NCBI GenBank assembly: GCA_036346225.1
Contig: JARFIW010000966.1
Coordinates: forward strand, 1,798,001 to 1,862,000
Direction: 5' to 3'
Source: Platerodrilus igneus
Taxonomy: Eukaryota > Arthropoda > Insecta > Coleoptera > Lycidae
DNA length: 64,000 nucleotides
In this document: positions 12,601-23,645 of the stretch, one piece after another
Layout of the letters: every line of letters starts with the position of its first letter
How positions within the stretch are numbered: the stretch's first letter is position 1
Notes under the pieces: generated by a model
Databases searched by the model: none
Told to the model about the DNA's origin: nothing
What the model saw: the letters and a program-made list of their open reading frames with translations, nothing else
Translations under genes and position numbers: made by a program

Positions 12601-14370
12601 TTAATCATAAATTGTAACATGTTTAATTTCAGTAATAATTATTCGCATTGAATTACGAGGATAATGCGCTAAACGTGCATTATTCCTTATTAATCTTCTT
12701 ATATTAAAATATCTGTGTCACATAAAGTTATTTCCACGCGCATCTCTAGTTGTTTCTTTCGTATTCCACGCCTCTAACGTCGCGACGATTCGGTTCTTGT
12801 TTCGTTAAGTTAGTCGCCCGCTAGCAACAGCTTTATCAACATGTATTCTCGGCTAGAGGCAGGCGACCTTCGCATCAATTACTAAAGCAAGCAGGTCAGG
12901 TCGTGCTCGACCTGAAACTATTAAGATACCTTCTACTAACGGTTGGTAAAGTATATATTTTACGAACTAATTTAATTTGGTTTAATTTATTTAGCGCGTC
13001 ATGTAGGATTTATCATTTAAAATTCGTCACTTAGGATTTGTCGATATGAAATTTGTCTACTAAGAAATTTGTTAACCAGGAATTATGGATGTTAGTTTGG
13101 ATTGCAGTCGTCTCTAGTTAGAAATGGCTGGTAACTTTGTTTGAAGAATATAAATTTCCATCTCGATTTATTGTGGAGCAACAAAAGCAGTTTGGTTCGT
13201 TATTAGATATAAGATATTTCATGCATGTGTTTTGAAAGTCATAAAAATTTGATAAACAGACTATCATATAAAGCACGTAAAGTTGCTATTATGTTTTCAA
13301 CATGTAATCTGTGTAATTCTCAACTATTGTTGAACTGGTTTTATAAGCCGTAGAACAAAATTTTGTCACATTAGGTTTTTTTAATTACAAGCTTTGTTCC
13401 ATCTGAACCTTAGATAATTTCAACGTATGTTTTCGACGTCATATTTTTTTTGTGTTGAACAATTGACAGATGTTGTCATGAAAACAAATGCTTCGTGCAG
13501 TTGTCATTGAGTTTAAACCAAACATTCCTATTTTTGTGATTAGCATTTATCTACATGTAAATCATAAAATTTAAATCTGAAAATTTAAAGACACTGTATA
13601 AGATTCTAGAAATTGTAATCTATCTGAAAAGATCTGCCCAGGTTAGAACGTAATTCAGTGTATTATGCTTACAAATTATTTTCACTCAAATGTTTAAAGC
13701 AGGTTCATATTTAAAGTGTAGTAGGTTGTTTTAAAAAGTCAAAACCTTGACTTTGATATAGATGTTAATGATACATTTTTGTTACTTGTTAAAAAGTTCC
13801 GAAATTTTAAAAGAGAGTTTCTTTAGTAAACAATTAGTTTAACTTTGAGGCTTTTATTTTGATCAAATGCGATCAAATCTAATTACACAAAGGTAAAATT
13901 TTTGAGTAATAATTTGGTGCCAATATCATATTGGATATACATTTTTTAAATTTTTTTTTATACTTTTATAGGGCACAAATGGTGTTCTACTTTTTTATTT
14001 ATTTAATTTTTGCAATTTCTTACAAGAGCTGCGTCTTATTTTGATAAGACAGGTTTTTGTTAACGAAGGCGATCGTTTTATCTTTGGGTTTCTACGTCCG
14101 CCCTTAGAACTGTGCTCTGCTATTATCGTAATTATCTCAGGACATGGTGGCGCCTATTTAATTTAGCTTAGCTTTAGTTTGCAAACAGAATTCGACTCCC
14201 CCCCCCCGCCACTTCTTATTGCTCTACCAGGAATAGACCCCTAGCTATGTCGGAAGATTTTTGTTCACTGGCGCCCATTAAGAAAAATAAGTTACACTAG
14301 CGCCTCAACGTAGAAGAAATAACGTTTAAGTGGCGCTCACTACGTGGTGCCTTCTGTAAAACAAAAATCG
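9690..14370. other. Long AT-rich stretch, no gene recognised
   Basis: No reading frame resembles a known protein and no transposon termini were identified. Local points: a G10 run near 11785 and a C9 run near 14200; a weak candidate promoter and exon at 11097-11294; a GC-richer island at about 12730-12920 containing TCAGGTCG-TGCT-CGACCTGA, an 8-bp hairpin with AGGTCA half-sites. The 81-codon frame at 10357-10608 has no recognisable homology. Confidence 0.4.
11097..11294 (+). promoter_or_regulatory. Possible TATA promoter and non-coding first exon
   Basis: A TATAAAA-type box at about 11097 is followed by a less AT-rich segment of about 170 bp ending in CAG|GTAAGC at 11294/11295, a good splice donor. 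No initiator or protein start could be assigned. This rests on composition and two short motifs only and may be chance. Confidence 0.2.
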
Positions 14371-14376
14371 TTTCAG

Positions 14377-14659
14377 AATATTTATGGTTCCTGGTTGGGA
14401 CCGTGTCATTTTATAACGAAGTTACTTCGCCACAAGACACCTTTTGGCTTTAAATGGGCTAGTGAATCTGCTGGTTCAGGAGTAACTCTTCTCCTTACAC
14501 TTTAACTTGTCTACTTAATATTATCTTTTCTATATTTTTATTATTTTTATTTTATTATTTATTTCTTTGCTTGTCCTGATGAAGCCTTTTACAAAAGTGG
14601 GTGAAACGTCGACCTTAATTTATAAAATGACACGGTCCCAACCTGGAACCATAAATATT
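14377..14659. mobile_element. 283-bp inverted-repeat element (MITE-like) with hammerhead-like motif
   Basis: The ends are 39-nt inverted repeats, 14377-14415 and 14621-14659, identical except for one position (TTCCTGG versus TTCCAGG). The inner part is T-rich and non-coding. A CTGATGA...GAAACGTC string lies just inside the right arm. There is no transposase. The class is uncertain: it could be a MITE or the end structure of a Penelope-like or non-LTR element, because CTGATGA-GAAACGTC strings are known from Penelope-like elements. Confidence 0.75.
14573..14613 (+). ncRNA. Hammerhead-ribozyme-like motif (candidate)
   Basis: CTGATGA at 14576-14582 matches the invariant CUGANGA box. GAAAC at 14603-14607 is followed by GTC, the usual cleavage triplet. 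Stem II can form between 14583-14590 and 14593-14602 (CTTTT with AAAAG, plus C-G and A-T), but with a G-G mismatch and a bulge. Stem I is only GTC/GAC. Stem III would be AC/GT without a loop, which cannot close in one molecule and would need pairing between two. Motif conservation is good and folding is marginal, so activity is doubtful. Confidence 0.4.
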
Positions 14660-15289
14660 TATAATGACTCCGGCCGTGAAAGCCTCCAACAACGTTTTAA
14701 TCTCCTGCAGTGGAAGTTGTATTGATGATAAAATCGAAAACCGCATTTGTTCCATCATTATCATTAAATTTTCAGTCTTGGAACTGGTTAGACGCGTACC
14801 TCTATTGTTTCCTATTCTGAGCTAAGTTACACATTTCCCTGAAATTCCAACAATCTGCATGTTTCACTATCTGCCTGCAATATTCTAATCTATGTCTACA
14901 TACCTCTCTTTTTCTTATATCTGCTTGTAATATAGCCCTCACTATTCATCATCTATTTCTCCTACTATTTTGTTTCAGATAGATATCTGTATTCCCCTAC
15001 TATTTCCATAACTTCTTTGTTGTTAACTTTATTATCTGCCCATGCTATCATCATCATACATCTGAAGCATAGCATTCCAAAAAACTTCTTCCTTTTCCCG
15101 TTTTCTTCTCCTACTGTACCTATTTCGTATGTGTACAGTGCTGTGCTCCACACATATGCTTCCAACACTTTTTTCATGTTTCTATGTTTGTTGTCTTCGA
15201 ACATAGCTACCGCTGTTTCTTGTTAGATACAGTTCTGTTGGCTTTCTATTGTTTTCTAAATATATTCCCTTTTTTCACCAATATTCAGC
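14660..15289. other. Non-coding stretch
   Basis: Pyrimidine-rich AT sequence. The 14965-15204 minus frame (FGMLCFRCMMMIAWADNKVN) could be a scrap of a retroelement, but nothing else supports it. Confidence 0.35.
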
Positions 15290-16190
15290 GGCTACGTTGC
15301 GGTTTGAAGCACAGACAGTACTAACAAATCACTAAAGATTATCCTGCATATCGTCGTTAGTGCTTCTATAATAAAAAAGTTGCAGCCCATTTTCGCTTCT
15401 GATTTCTTAAGTCGAATATTTTTGAAATCGGAAGTGCAGCTGCTTTGCTGTTTGAAGCACAATAAAACACGAACAAAACACTAAAAGTATGCTACATATT
15501 GTCGTTAGTACTTCTACAACAAAAAAATTATAGACCATTTTCGGATCTGACCTTTGAAGTCGAATATTTTAGAAATCGGAAGTGCGGTGCTTTGGGTTAA
15601 TTCATAATGAGCACCGCATATTATGCTACATATGACTATAACAAAAAGTTATAGCCAACTTTTGAATGAAGCACAATAAAACACTAACGAATCACTAAAG
15701 ATTATGCTACATATTGTCTTTAGTGCTTCTAAAATAAAAAAGTTGTAGCCCATTCCCGCATCTGATTTTTGAAGTAGAATATTTTTGAAACTGGAAGTGC
15801 ACCTGCTTTGCGGTTTGAAGCACAATAAAGCACTAAAAAGCACTAAAGAGTCTGATGCATATTGTTGTTAGTGTTTCTACAATAAAAAAGTTGTAGCCCA
15901 TTTTCGCATCTGATTTTTGAAGTCGAATATTTTCGAAACCGGAAGGGCGCCTGTTTTGCGGTTTGAAGCACAATAAAACACTAAAGAAGCACTAAAGAGT
16001 CCGCTACATATTGTCGTTAGTGCTTTTACAACGAAAAATTATAGCCCATTTTCGAATCTGACCTTTGAAGTCGAATATTTCAGATATCGGAAGTGCGGTG
16101 CTTTGGGGTTAAGGCACAATGAGGCACTGCTAATTATGCTATGATCGTTAGTATTTCTATAACAAAAATTTTTAGCCACCTTCTGAATTT
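15290..16190. repeat. Satellite array, about 149-bp monomer with higher-order pattern
   Basis: Monomers begin at the gcggtttgaagcacaata block near 15299, 15449, 15594, 15662, 15811, 15960 and 16105. Spacings are about 150, 145, 68, 149, 149 and 145 bp. Each full unit runs: gaagcacaataaaacacta, actaaagattatgctacata, ttgtcgttagtgcttcta, aaaaagtt-tagcccattttcg, tctgatttttgaagtcgaat, atcggaagtgc. Three monomer types are visible. Types B (15449, 15960) and C (15594, 16105) recur in the same order, giving A-B-C then A-A-B-C. No open frame is conserved across units. Confidence 0.85.
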
Positions 16191-16767
16191 GAAGTTGTAT
16201 ATTTCCATTCATTTTACTCAATGCCAGTTTAATTATTTCCAAAGCTTAATTTCGAATATACCGTTATTTCTAGCATCACAGCTTATTAAGTTGCAAGTAT
16301 GAATTTATTTCAGTAAGTGATATGTTAATTTTAACTTCCAGAAAATGTATTAGTTGAAGAGTTTAGGTTAGGATTTACCCTATAATTACGACTAGTGTGT
16401 AAACTTACATATTTCGCAATTTCTTAATATACTTGTATAAATAATATTTTTCACGGATAGCAAAGAATTTTCTCGAAAACTTTATTCACTTGATTAAAAC
16501 AAATTATTAATAATTTGGAATTTATTATATATATCTTATATATACCTTTTATATATACCTTTAGAAGGTGTTGCTCTAACATCGAGATTTTTTTATTAAA
16601 TCGCAGCTGTATAAGAACGCCTAGAAAAATACAATCACAATATTCTGTTCCAATTCTAATTTAGTACATAATATTCGTCTGAAGTCTAGGGGCATTATTT
16701 TCGTATAAAATTAATGAGATTAATTTGTATCCTCAAAATTTTCCCATTTCTCTGGTATCTATATTTG

Positions 16768-17112
16768 CATGCCACTGAAATATAGAAGAGCACAGTGCAG
16801 AACACTAGCTTTTGGCAGTAAAATAATTTTTATAGTTGAAACAAACTGTGGTCAGCTGCAGTGGCGCAGTTGATTTATTAGTAGTCGTATGCCACTTTGA
16901 TATGAAGTACTAAAGAGCATTAATGAAGCGCTATCTTACGGCGGTACAAAATTTTTAAAACTGAAACAAACTGCGGCCAGTTGTAAAAATGTAAGTGGTC
17001 GTACGCCACTGAAATACGAAGCACTAACGAGCACCAACGAAGCACTAACTTTCGGTTGCAAAAGTCTTTGAAAATGAAACAAACCGTGGCTAGAATTAAA
17101 AGTATGCTTTTT
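16768..17112. repeat. Second tandem array, about 115-121-bp unit, three copies
   Basis: Units start at the gccactgaaatat-type block near 16770, 16891 and 17005. Each continues gaagcactaa-gagcac-aa-gaagcacta, then ggc-gtaaaa-tttt, gaaacaaactgtgg and c-agctg. It differs from the 15.3-16.2 kb array but shares the GAAGCACTAA(A/C)GAGCAC core, suggesting common origin or convergence on one motif. Confidence 0.7.
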
Positions 17113-17484
17113 GGACAAACGTTTTGCTTGTAAGTTTAAAAATCCAATTACAAATGAAATCTATGAATTTGAATTTTCAGAAATGGCGTTTCACACATAA
17201 TTCCGAGAAAGTGGTATTTTCAACTTTTGACGTGTATCGCGTTGGTGCTAGAGTAAAAGAAATTGACGATATGCTTTATACCAGGCTAAAAGTTTTATGA
17301 AAAATTAAATATAGGCCATTGGTTTTTGTAAAGTAGTTGTCAGCTGCTGCATTAAATTTTACGGTGAACTATTTTCTTTTAAGAGGGTGATAGGCTGGTC
17401 CTAGGGCAAAAATTCCTACCTGAAATAAAACCCTTAGAATAAGGCCTAGAAAAAATTCAAGCACGATTGGTTCAGCACTAAGAG

Positions 17485-17622
17485 ATATATTGCAGTCCGC
17501 AATAAGAAATTGTGTAGAACAATATATAAAACAAGATGTATTTGTAAACAAACTCTAATAAGCTCGTATTATTTTCATAAGAGTTTGTTTACAGATACAT
17601 CTTATTTTATATATATTTATGT
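17485..17622 (+). mobile_element. Deleted copy of the 42.4-kb palindromic element
   Basis: Shares the leader tgcagtccgcaataagaaat / tgtgtagaacaatatataaaa and the start of the left arm with 42384-42733. It then jumps to the closing arm (agagtttgtttacagatac), so it lacks the centre with the hammerhead-like core. It abuts a (TA)n tract at 17631-17660, as the larger copy does. Confidence 0.75.
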
Positions 17623-17625
17623 ATG

Positions 17626-17630
<5 letters not shown>

Positions 17631-17660
<30 letters not shown>
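17631..17660. repeat. (TA)n microsatellite
   Basis: About 15 AT units, preceded by GTAT repeats. It separates the deleted palindromic element from the repeat-F copy that starts at 17664. Confidence 0.95.
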
Positions 17661-17663
<3 letters not shown>

Positions 17664-17664
<1 letters not shown>

Positions 17665-19050
17665 GTGATAAGGGGTCACGAGAGGTCATTGAAACCCAAA
17701 TTCTACAAATAAGCCCACTAAAATATAAAAGAATCAGGAAAAAATAGAAATTTCCGTAAATTTACGGTTATGCCCTGTATAATACAAACGTACTTTTATT
17801 CATTAAACTGCTAAGCAAAAACGCAAATTCCGCGTGTAGAAATAATCACTCTGTATGGTATAAGCGAACTGTAAATATATAGCAAATAGTGTATGATACA
17901 TATGTATAAAACTCATTAAATGCGAATGCAAATCGATCGTTTTAAGATAAATACAAAAGTTATTCGTTTGTAATAAAAATGCCCTTTCCGTGCATAAAAA
18001 TAAATAATTTCGTGTATTTAAAACCCCAATTCTAATCTCGATTATGTGTATTAAAAACGCGTTTTACCGTGAAGGCATATATTCTCTATAAAAATGCAGA
18101 TTAAGAAAGAAGTTTTGGGAGAATACTACAGTTTCGTATGAACTAATTAATAAAGAAATGTTTATTTGGAGAAGCGACCGGAACATAAAAAAAACATGTA
18201 ACAGAAATTGATAAGAATTACTTATGATCTTTCGCAATCACTGTAGGATAAAAGGAGACCGCGAGCATTAACTTTAGGTATTAAACGAGGTAATAAAACT
18301 CGGCGATTTTGAACGCTAATGAGAAATTCCCAGAAAATTACACGAGATAGGCGTGTATTATTTGGAATGGAAGGGCGTAAACACTAGTATATTTTAAAAA
18401 ATAGATAATTTTTGTATTTAAACGAGAAATTTTATTTAAGATATTCATTTATAAACTCGATCGCGAAGTGTAATTTTGATTAAGGCGCGAGCATGTTGCG
18501 TTGCGAAGACGCTATTTCAAGTATACAGTACGAATACCTTAATTTAATAATTACGATGTTACAATGAATAAAAAAGCGATGTTATAAACGTAACCGGCAT
18601 AACAATGAAAATTAATAAATGTAATTATATACAATGAAGACGGTAGTTCTTCAATATAATGCTACCTTAAAAATTTTATTAAATAATTGAAAGGAAGATT
18701 TCAGCAAATATGTACTTTGGTAACTGCTGTTTGAAACGAAGATTTTAATGTGGAAAATCTTGAAAGCTGATTTGACTTCAATTTAAAAAAATAGGAGCAA
18801 AAGATATTTAATATTGTTAATTACGAATTGAAGAGCGCTTTTGTGGATTCTGTAAGTATTACTTTTAGATTTATTTTAACTGCTATTGGAGTACTTTTCA
18901 TTTAATTTAAGGTAGAATAATAAGTGTTAATCATATAATAATTTCTTTTGTAAGGGTATTTACCAAAAAAAGTGTGGTCAGATTTTTTAAACAGATTATC
19001 TGTCAAGGACTTTTTTTGCCAAACAAACGTATTAAGATTGTAAATTCTTG
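17664..19050 (+). repeat. Repeat F, plus copy
   Basis: Starts GTGATAAGGGGTCACGAGAG next to (TA)n. It matches the reverse complement of about 43190-44664: shared strings include gaggtcattgaaacccaaat, taatacaaacgtacttttatt, aaatgcgaatgcaaatcgat, cctttccgtgcataaaaata and attatctgtcaaggac. Non-coding. It may be an LTR-like or other long terminal unit; no protein identifies the class. Confidence 0.75.
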
Positions 19051-19184
19051 TCAATTACGGTCCCTATGCATTTATAGTACCTACACCGGACGTTTTCCAA
19101 ACTGTGTTTTTGCTACACAAATAAATATTTACATAATTAGACTCTTCAAATTTTCTTGAATTTCCTCGGGTTTACAATCGTAGA

Positions 19185-19300
19185 TGGTGCGGTATAACCT
19201 CTCAGCGACCTCTAGACCTCTAATCACATTAATATATATATATATATATTTTGATTGATTAAAAGTCATAGAGAGGTTATAGTGCATCGTAGGATAAACA
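19185..19300. repeat. (TA)n tract with inverted repeat-F ends on both sides
   Basis: Left of the 19230-19250 (TA)n, the complement reads TGTGATTAGAGGTCTAGAGGTC. To the right the plus strand reads gattgattaaaagtcatagagaggttatagtg. Both resemble the GTGATAAGGGGTC...AGAGGTCATTG start of repeat F, so two degenerate F starts face away from the tract. Confidence 0.5.
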
Positions 19301-20714
19301 TCCGATATCTTACACTCTTGCAAATTCGAGAAAATTAAAAAAAAATAATTATGTAGATATTTATTACTATTCGTAAAGTGCTTGTATAACAAATGCATTA
19401 AAAGCCACGATGATTATAGTTAGCAGCATAGTTAATTGACCCATGTTTAAGAACAATCACATGATAAAATAAAACATAATGTAAGCGACGTAAATAGCCG
19501 TAAGCGATAATAATAGCAAGAGAATCGATAAACTTAAGAACTATAGAAGATAGATAAGATAGATAAACCACAGCGTCTAATTATAATATAACATAATACT
19601 AGTTGAATCAATAAAATCTTGAATATTGATAATTTAGGTGAACGATATCAATTAATATATAGTTCGATACATTAGTTGCAACAATAAATTTTCGAATGTT
19701 GATAACAGACGCGAATACGAAACGCCTTCTACAACAACACACCTACTTCTAGAGCCATTTCGAACATGGGAACAACTAGATTTACTGTAAAATTTCTGGA
19801 TGCTTACGTAAGAGAAGCTCGCCGTTGCATGCGCCAATTGATGTTGAATAAGGGAGAATCGTGATTCAAACGTCACCATGCTAATCAGATAATACCTTAC
19901 GTAGTTAAAATTTTATCAAAAACGTACTGAATTTAGTGTGAATTGATAAATAAACGTGAGTAGAATATTTGACGTACTTACAATGGTTTTGAAAATGGAA
20001 AATAAATAATTAAAAATAGTTGAAACTACCATAAGAAAATGTTCTTAAATAGAATAAAGCATATATAATTGGAGTAGTTTGTTATGTGATATATGGATCA
20101 ATTTACATGAAAAGACTTACTTTGTAATACGATTTTAACGATTTTTGGAGCATAAATTGATAATTACGCTCTGGAAAAAACAACAACAAGCAGAGCTGTA
20201 ACGCAAAAATTATTTATACCTTGTTTGAATTACTAAAAGGATTTAGATCTATTGATTAATTAAGATTCTTTAGTGTGCAGGTCTTAGAGTTAGAGTTGTA
20301 TGCAAAAGTGAATAATTTAATTAAAAAGGGTTGGAAAGCCTACATCACACGTATTCGCCAATATAAATGAAAAATTTTACCTAACTGATATCAAATATAT
20401 TCAAATACAATTTTTAAGGGTGAGGATAATAAACGACTTATTTTGATAAATTTTGTACATAATGAGAATGATTTAATTAGGGAGTTGTTTATGAATGATG
20501 GTTATGAGATTAAGATTTGTAGAATAAGCACATATTACATAGGGTTTGTGTTAAGAGGAAGTTGTTTTTTTTTAAGATATTGTTTGTAAGAGAAAGCTGT
20601 TGTGGATGTAATGGTTAGTATTTGAAAAATTGTTTCTAAAGAATATTGCATATTATTATAAATCTGCGTATGATTACAGTAGTTTTATTTGAAGAGAGCT
20701 AGCAGAAATAATTA
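19301..20714. other. Non-coding stretch, probably interspersed repeat
   Basis: No gene recognised. The stretch lies between an F-type start at about 19252 and an LTR-end/primer-site-like motif at about 20800, so it may be one decayed long repeat. This is inference from the ends only. Confidence 0.35.
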
Positions 20715-20734
20715 AATGTCGGGCACGACATTCA

Positions 20735-20828
20735 CCTTTATCGACGTCCACCTTTAGGCTCTATTATTAAACCATACATTTTACAGCACCTATATTGACG
20801 CCCAACGCCGGGCCTCTTCAATCTACAG

Positions 20829-20868
<40 letters not shown>
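20735..20868 (+). repeat. LTR-end/primer-site-like repeats ending in (TA)n
   Basis: Contains TTTACAGCACCTATATTGACGCCCAACGCC and a second ACAGCA immediately before the (TA)n at 20832-20868. The ACAGCA...TTGRCGCCCAA arrangement is the same as the LTR end plus primer site of the 55.8-63.3 kb element, and resembles the units at 42780-42895. Another degraded unit (cacctttatcgacgtccacc) lies just upstream. Confidence 0.45.
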
Positions 20869-20870
<2 letters not shown>

Positions 20871-21593
20871 CTATTATAATAGGGTCATTTAGGGGTATAT
20901 AGGATCACTAGGATAGTGCGCTTTATATAAACATCGTGAGAGTCCAGAAAACTAGACATTTTATCAAGAAAAATGGAAAATTCGACGATTAGGCAAATAC
21001 CAACGCCCTGTATATAAACTATAATTATAATTATATTCAGAGAAAGGAAGAGTATTTGTAAAGATTCAACTGAATAAACAACCTTGCAAGTCATAAAACC
21101 ACATGGACAGAAGCTATAAAACGATACGCGTGAGTAGTGCATCATTATTATACAAGGAATTGCATTTAAACGAGCAGGTTTGTTAATGCGTAAAACAGAT
21201 AAACGCATATAAATATAAAGCTGTGACTAAAAAGTATAAAAATCCAACACCTTGATAATTAGGAAATAATAATAGCATGAGGCTAAAGCAAAGTTCAACA
21301 AATTTGCTGTACAAACAAAGCGTACGTGATTTAAAAGACCATGGAAGAATTACAAACAGATAGGCGTTTTCTTTAAATACCACAGGATTTCTTAAAAAAT
21401 CAGGTTGACTCTAATGAAGGTACGATCCACATCACCTGATATAAAATATTTACGTAAAATAATTGCAAGCAACTTTATAATTAATAATTTAAATGTAGTG
21501 ATAGTAAATAATTAAACAAGGTTCGTCAATTAATCCTCAAAAACGTAAGTTATAAAAGGTTGTTTTAAAATAGGTTTTAAGATTTATATTAAC

Positions 21594-21840
21594 AAAGGAC
21601 TCCAAGTAATTTATGGATCCGACATAGAGAACTCGATCGAAGGACTCCAAGTAAGTTCTAGATCCGACCTGGAAAAGTCGAACAAGTACATCTAAACAAT
21701 TTCTGGATTCAATCGGGAAAAGTTCAATAAGGAACCAAATATCCAACCGGAAGAAGTTCAATAAGTATATCCAATAATTTCTGAATCTAACCGGGAGTAT
21801 TTAAATAAATATCTGAAGAATCTACCTGGCGCAGAATTTC
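21594..21840. repeat. Degenerate minisatellite, about 46-bp unit
   Basis: Successive units follow the pattern aaggactccaagtaatttatg / gatccgacatagagaactcg, aaggactccaagtaagttctag / atccgacctggaaaagtcgaac, then catctaaacaatttctggattcaatcgggaaaagttcaataag, a shortened unit, and tatatccaataatttctgaatctaaccgggag. Units are 34-47 bp. No long frame is preserved. Confidence 0.65.
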
Positions 21841-22700
21841 TAAATCCTATTTGGGTAACTCAAGGAGTAACTATAAACTGAAGCTAAACCAGCAAATAAT
21901 TGGAGCAGAAACTGGTCTGAATGGGAGAACGAGACACTCAAGAAAACAGAGACAACAGATTAGCCATTATAAATATTTTGTTGCATTGGTGATTTTATTT
22001 ATGAATATTTAAAAATATTACATTTAGGAAAATTTATGCGAGGGTCAAGAAAAATCGTTTTGGCATGCGTCATAATCTACGTAAAAATTTAAGGAAGACT
22101 GATGAACGTTTATAGGCCTTCAAGTAATAGTAAAAAGGGCAGTTTTTGCTGGATTTTTGATCAATTAAAGGGGATTATAATTTTTGGGAGAAATTAATTT
22201 AAATATATAAAAGAGGTTCTACTCAACAATATTATAGACGCTTCGTACATTGTATATATTAAGAATATTATATAAATTGTGGTTAATTGTGTTTAGCTCA
22301 AATACATAGGAAGTAGAGATAAAAAGGCAGATTAAGAATTTTTTGTTGTCGTATCGTCGCAAGCTCTGTGTGTAGTTAAAACTAAGTTAGCCGAGGCATT
22401 ACAATAAAAATTAATTTGTTTGAGATAAAAAGGGGAGCACCGGGTCATGGCAACGATATGATCACCTCTAAGACGGTTTACTAAGTTTGTTCTGACATCT
22501 TAAACGCTTGTATAAAAATAGTAATTATATCGGCATAACTATTTGAAAATTATGTTCAATTCATAAATCAAAAATGTATAAAAAATTGCACGTAGTCTTA
22601 TTCTTAGTGTTAGTACAGGAATGCAATCGCATCGATCGTGCAAAAATCCCATCTAAATAATGCTATTAACTAGGAATAAGCACAAGACGTGGGCTTTATA
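21841..22700. other. Non-coding sequence in the sif intron downstream of 22710
   Basis: AT-rich with a purine-rich patch, no coding exon recognised. It begins the intron whose donor (GTGAGTAAT on the minus strand) is at 22709-22701. Confidence 0.4.
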
Positions 22701-22709
22701 ATTACTCAC

Positions 22710-22976
22710 TCCAACCTGGGGCGGGTACGATGAGACCAGAAATCATTTCCTCACTAATAACTTGGGGTTCTGAAGGCGGCGGTGGACAAACCAAGCTTTC
22801 TATCGTATCATCCGTCGTTCTCAGAACTCCTACTAATTCTGGCGGTTCAGTTCTTGATGAACGCATCATCATACATAAAGCTAGTTCTTCCTGAAGGACG
22901 CTTTCTAAATACATCATATCCAAGTCAGATACAATAGCTCCATTTATAACCATAATTTCGTCGCTTTTTATAATAC
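22710..22976 (-). CDS. sif: still life (sif) exon: rest of PDZ-like domain and following linker
   Basis: 267 bp. The acceptor is TTTCTCCAACAG before 22976; the donor A|GTGAGTAAT is at 22710/22709. It completes the codon left by the preceding exon (phase 1) and encodes [20 protein letters not shown], the second half of a PDZ-like fold. A conserved acidic/methionine stretch ([19 protein letters not shown]) and a proline-rich linker ending PAPGWS follow. It leaves one base for the next exon, which was not found in the 22.7 kb to the left. In Tiam/Sif proteins the DH-PH catalytic unit that loads Rac with GTP comes after this region, so the exons here are regulatory. Confidence 0.93.
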
Positions 22977-23043
22977 CTGTTGGAGAAAGAAAAATTGGTT
23001 GTTAGTAAAAGCATGTATGTATTTTTATTTAGCAAAGAAATAC

Positions 23044-23230
23044 CGTTTTGCATTGCGACGCTTCGGTCTTCTACCCTACTGACGTAGCAACACAGCTCAT
23101 CTTGACGGTCTGCATTTTCTACGAGTTCAGCTTCTACACTGAAACCCCACATCTGTTCCAATGTATTTCTGGATAATTCAACTTGATATAAAATTTTGGC
23201 ACATACTTCAACAACTTCGTGCGTATGGAG
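23044..23230 (-). CDS. sif: still life (sif) exon: RBD-PDZ junction
   Basis: 187 bp. The acceptor CTTTTTTACAG lies before 23230; the donor CG|GTATTT is at 23044/23043. It reads [20 protein letters not shown] and then [20 protein letters not shown], ending in SVAMQNG shared with the next exon. The YGFSL-like WGFSVE segment is the carboxylate-binding-loop position of a PDZ domain. The introns on either side are only 187 bp and 67 bp, in contrast with the 17.6-kb intron upstream of the RBD exon. Confidence 0.93.
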
Positions 23231-23417
23231 CTGTAAAAAAGGATTTTTTTAGTATTGGAATAATTTAAGTTATATTATTCGAAACCCAGATAAACCTCTA
23301 ACCCAATTTGGAGCAAAGTTTATAGCTCTGAGGAACAAGGAAATGTGCAAAGGTTTCCCTTTAAAACTAAAATTAAATTAAGTTTCCACTTTTACGTTGA
23401 AAATTAGCTTTACTTAC

Positions 23418-23645
23418 GTAGGTTTCAATCAGATCACTGCGATGAGGGACAAAATAATTATGATCTTCCATTTCTCTCCTCTTCTTTACTCGTACAAAAT
23501 GTTCCGAAGGATTAAGGTTTTTGCGTGTGCAGGCACTAGTTAAAAACTCCTCAACAGACATAGTTTCCCTGACAAATACAGTTACTGTTGCTGAATCAGG
23601 TAATGATACTTTAATGGTTTTTTCCGATTCCTCTCGAGAGTTCAT
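23418..23645 (-). CDS. sif: still life (sif) exon: Ras-binding-like domain
   Basis: 228 bp, exactly 76 codons. The acceptor TTACTTTTCAG precedes 23645; the donor TAC|GTAAGTA is at 23418/23417. It encodes [20 protein letters not shown], then [20 protein letters not shown] and [20 protein letters not shown]. This is the ubiquitin-fold Ras-binding domain that precedes PDZ in Tiam1 and Drosophila Still life, a Rac activator acting at synapses and in cell-shape control. The first codon is ATG, but the strong acceptor directly before it and the phase-0 fit to the exon at 41283-41483 indicate an internal exon. An alternative start here is possible but unsupported. Confidence 0.93.

Noticed and set aside
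12880..12915. Nuclear-receptor-like palindrome TCAGGTCG-TGCT-CGACCTGA
   Set aside because: A single short hairpin without promoter context is not enough to call a regulatory site.
19129..19398. 89-codon minus frame ending in GLEVAERLYRTIYDCKPEEI
   Set aside because: Spans a (TA)n tract and the repeat-F junction; the protein-like stretch is translation of repeat sequence.
19652..19879. 75-codon minus frame
   Set aside because: No domain; lies in a probable interspersed repeat.
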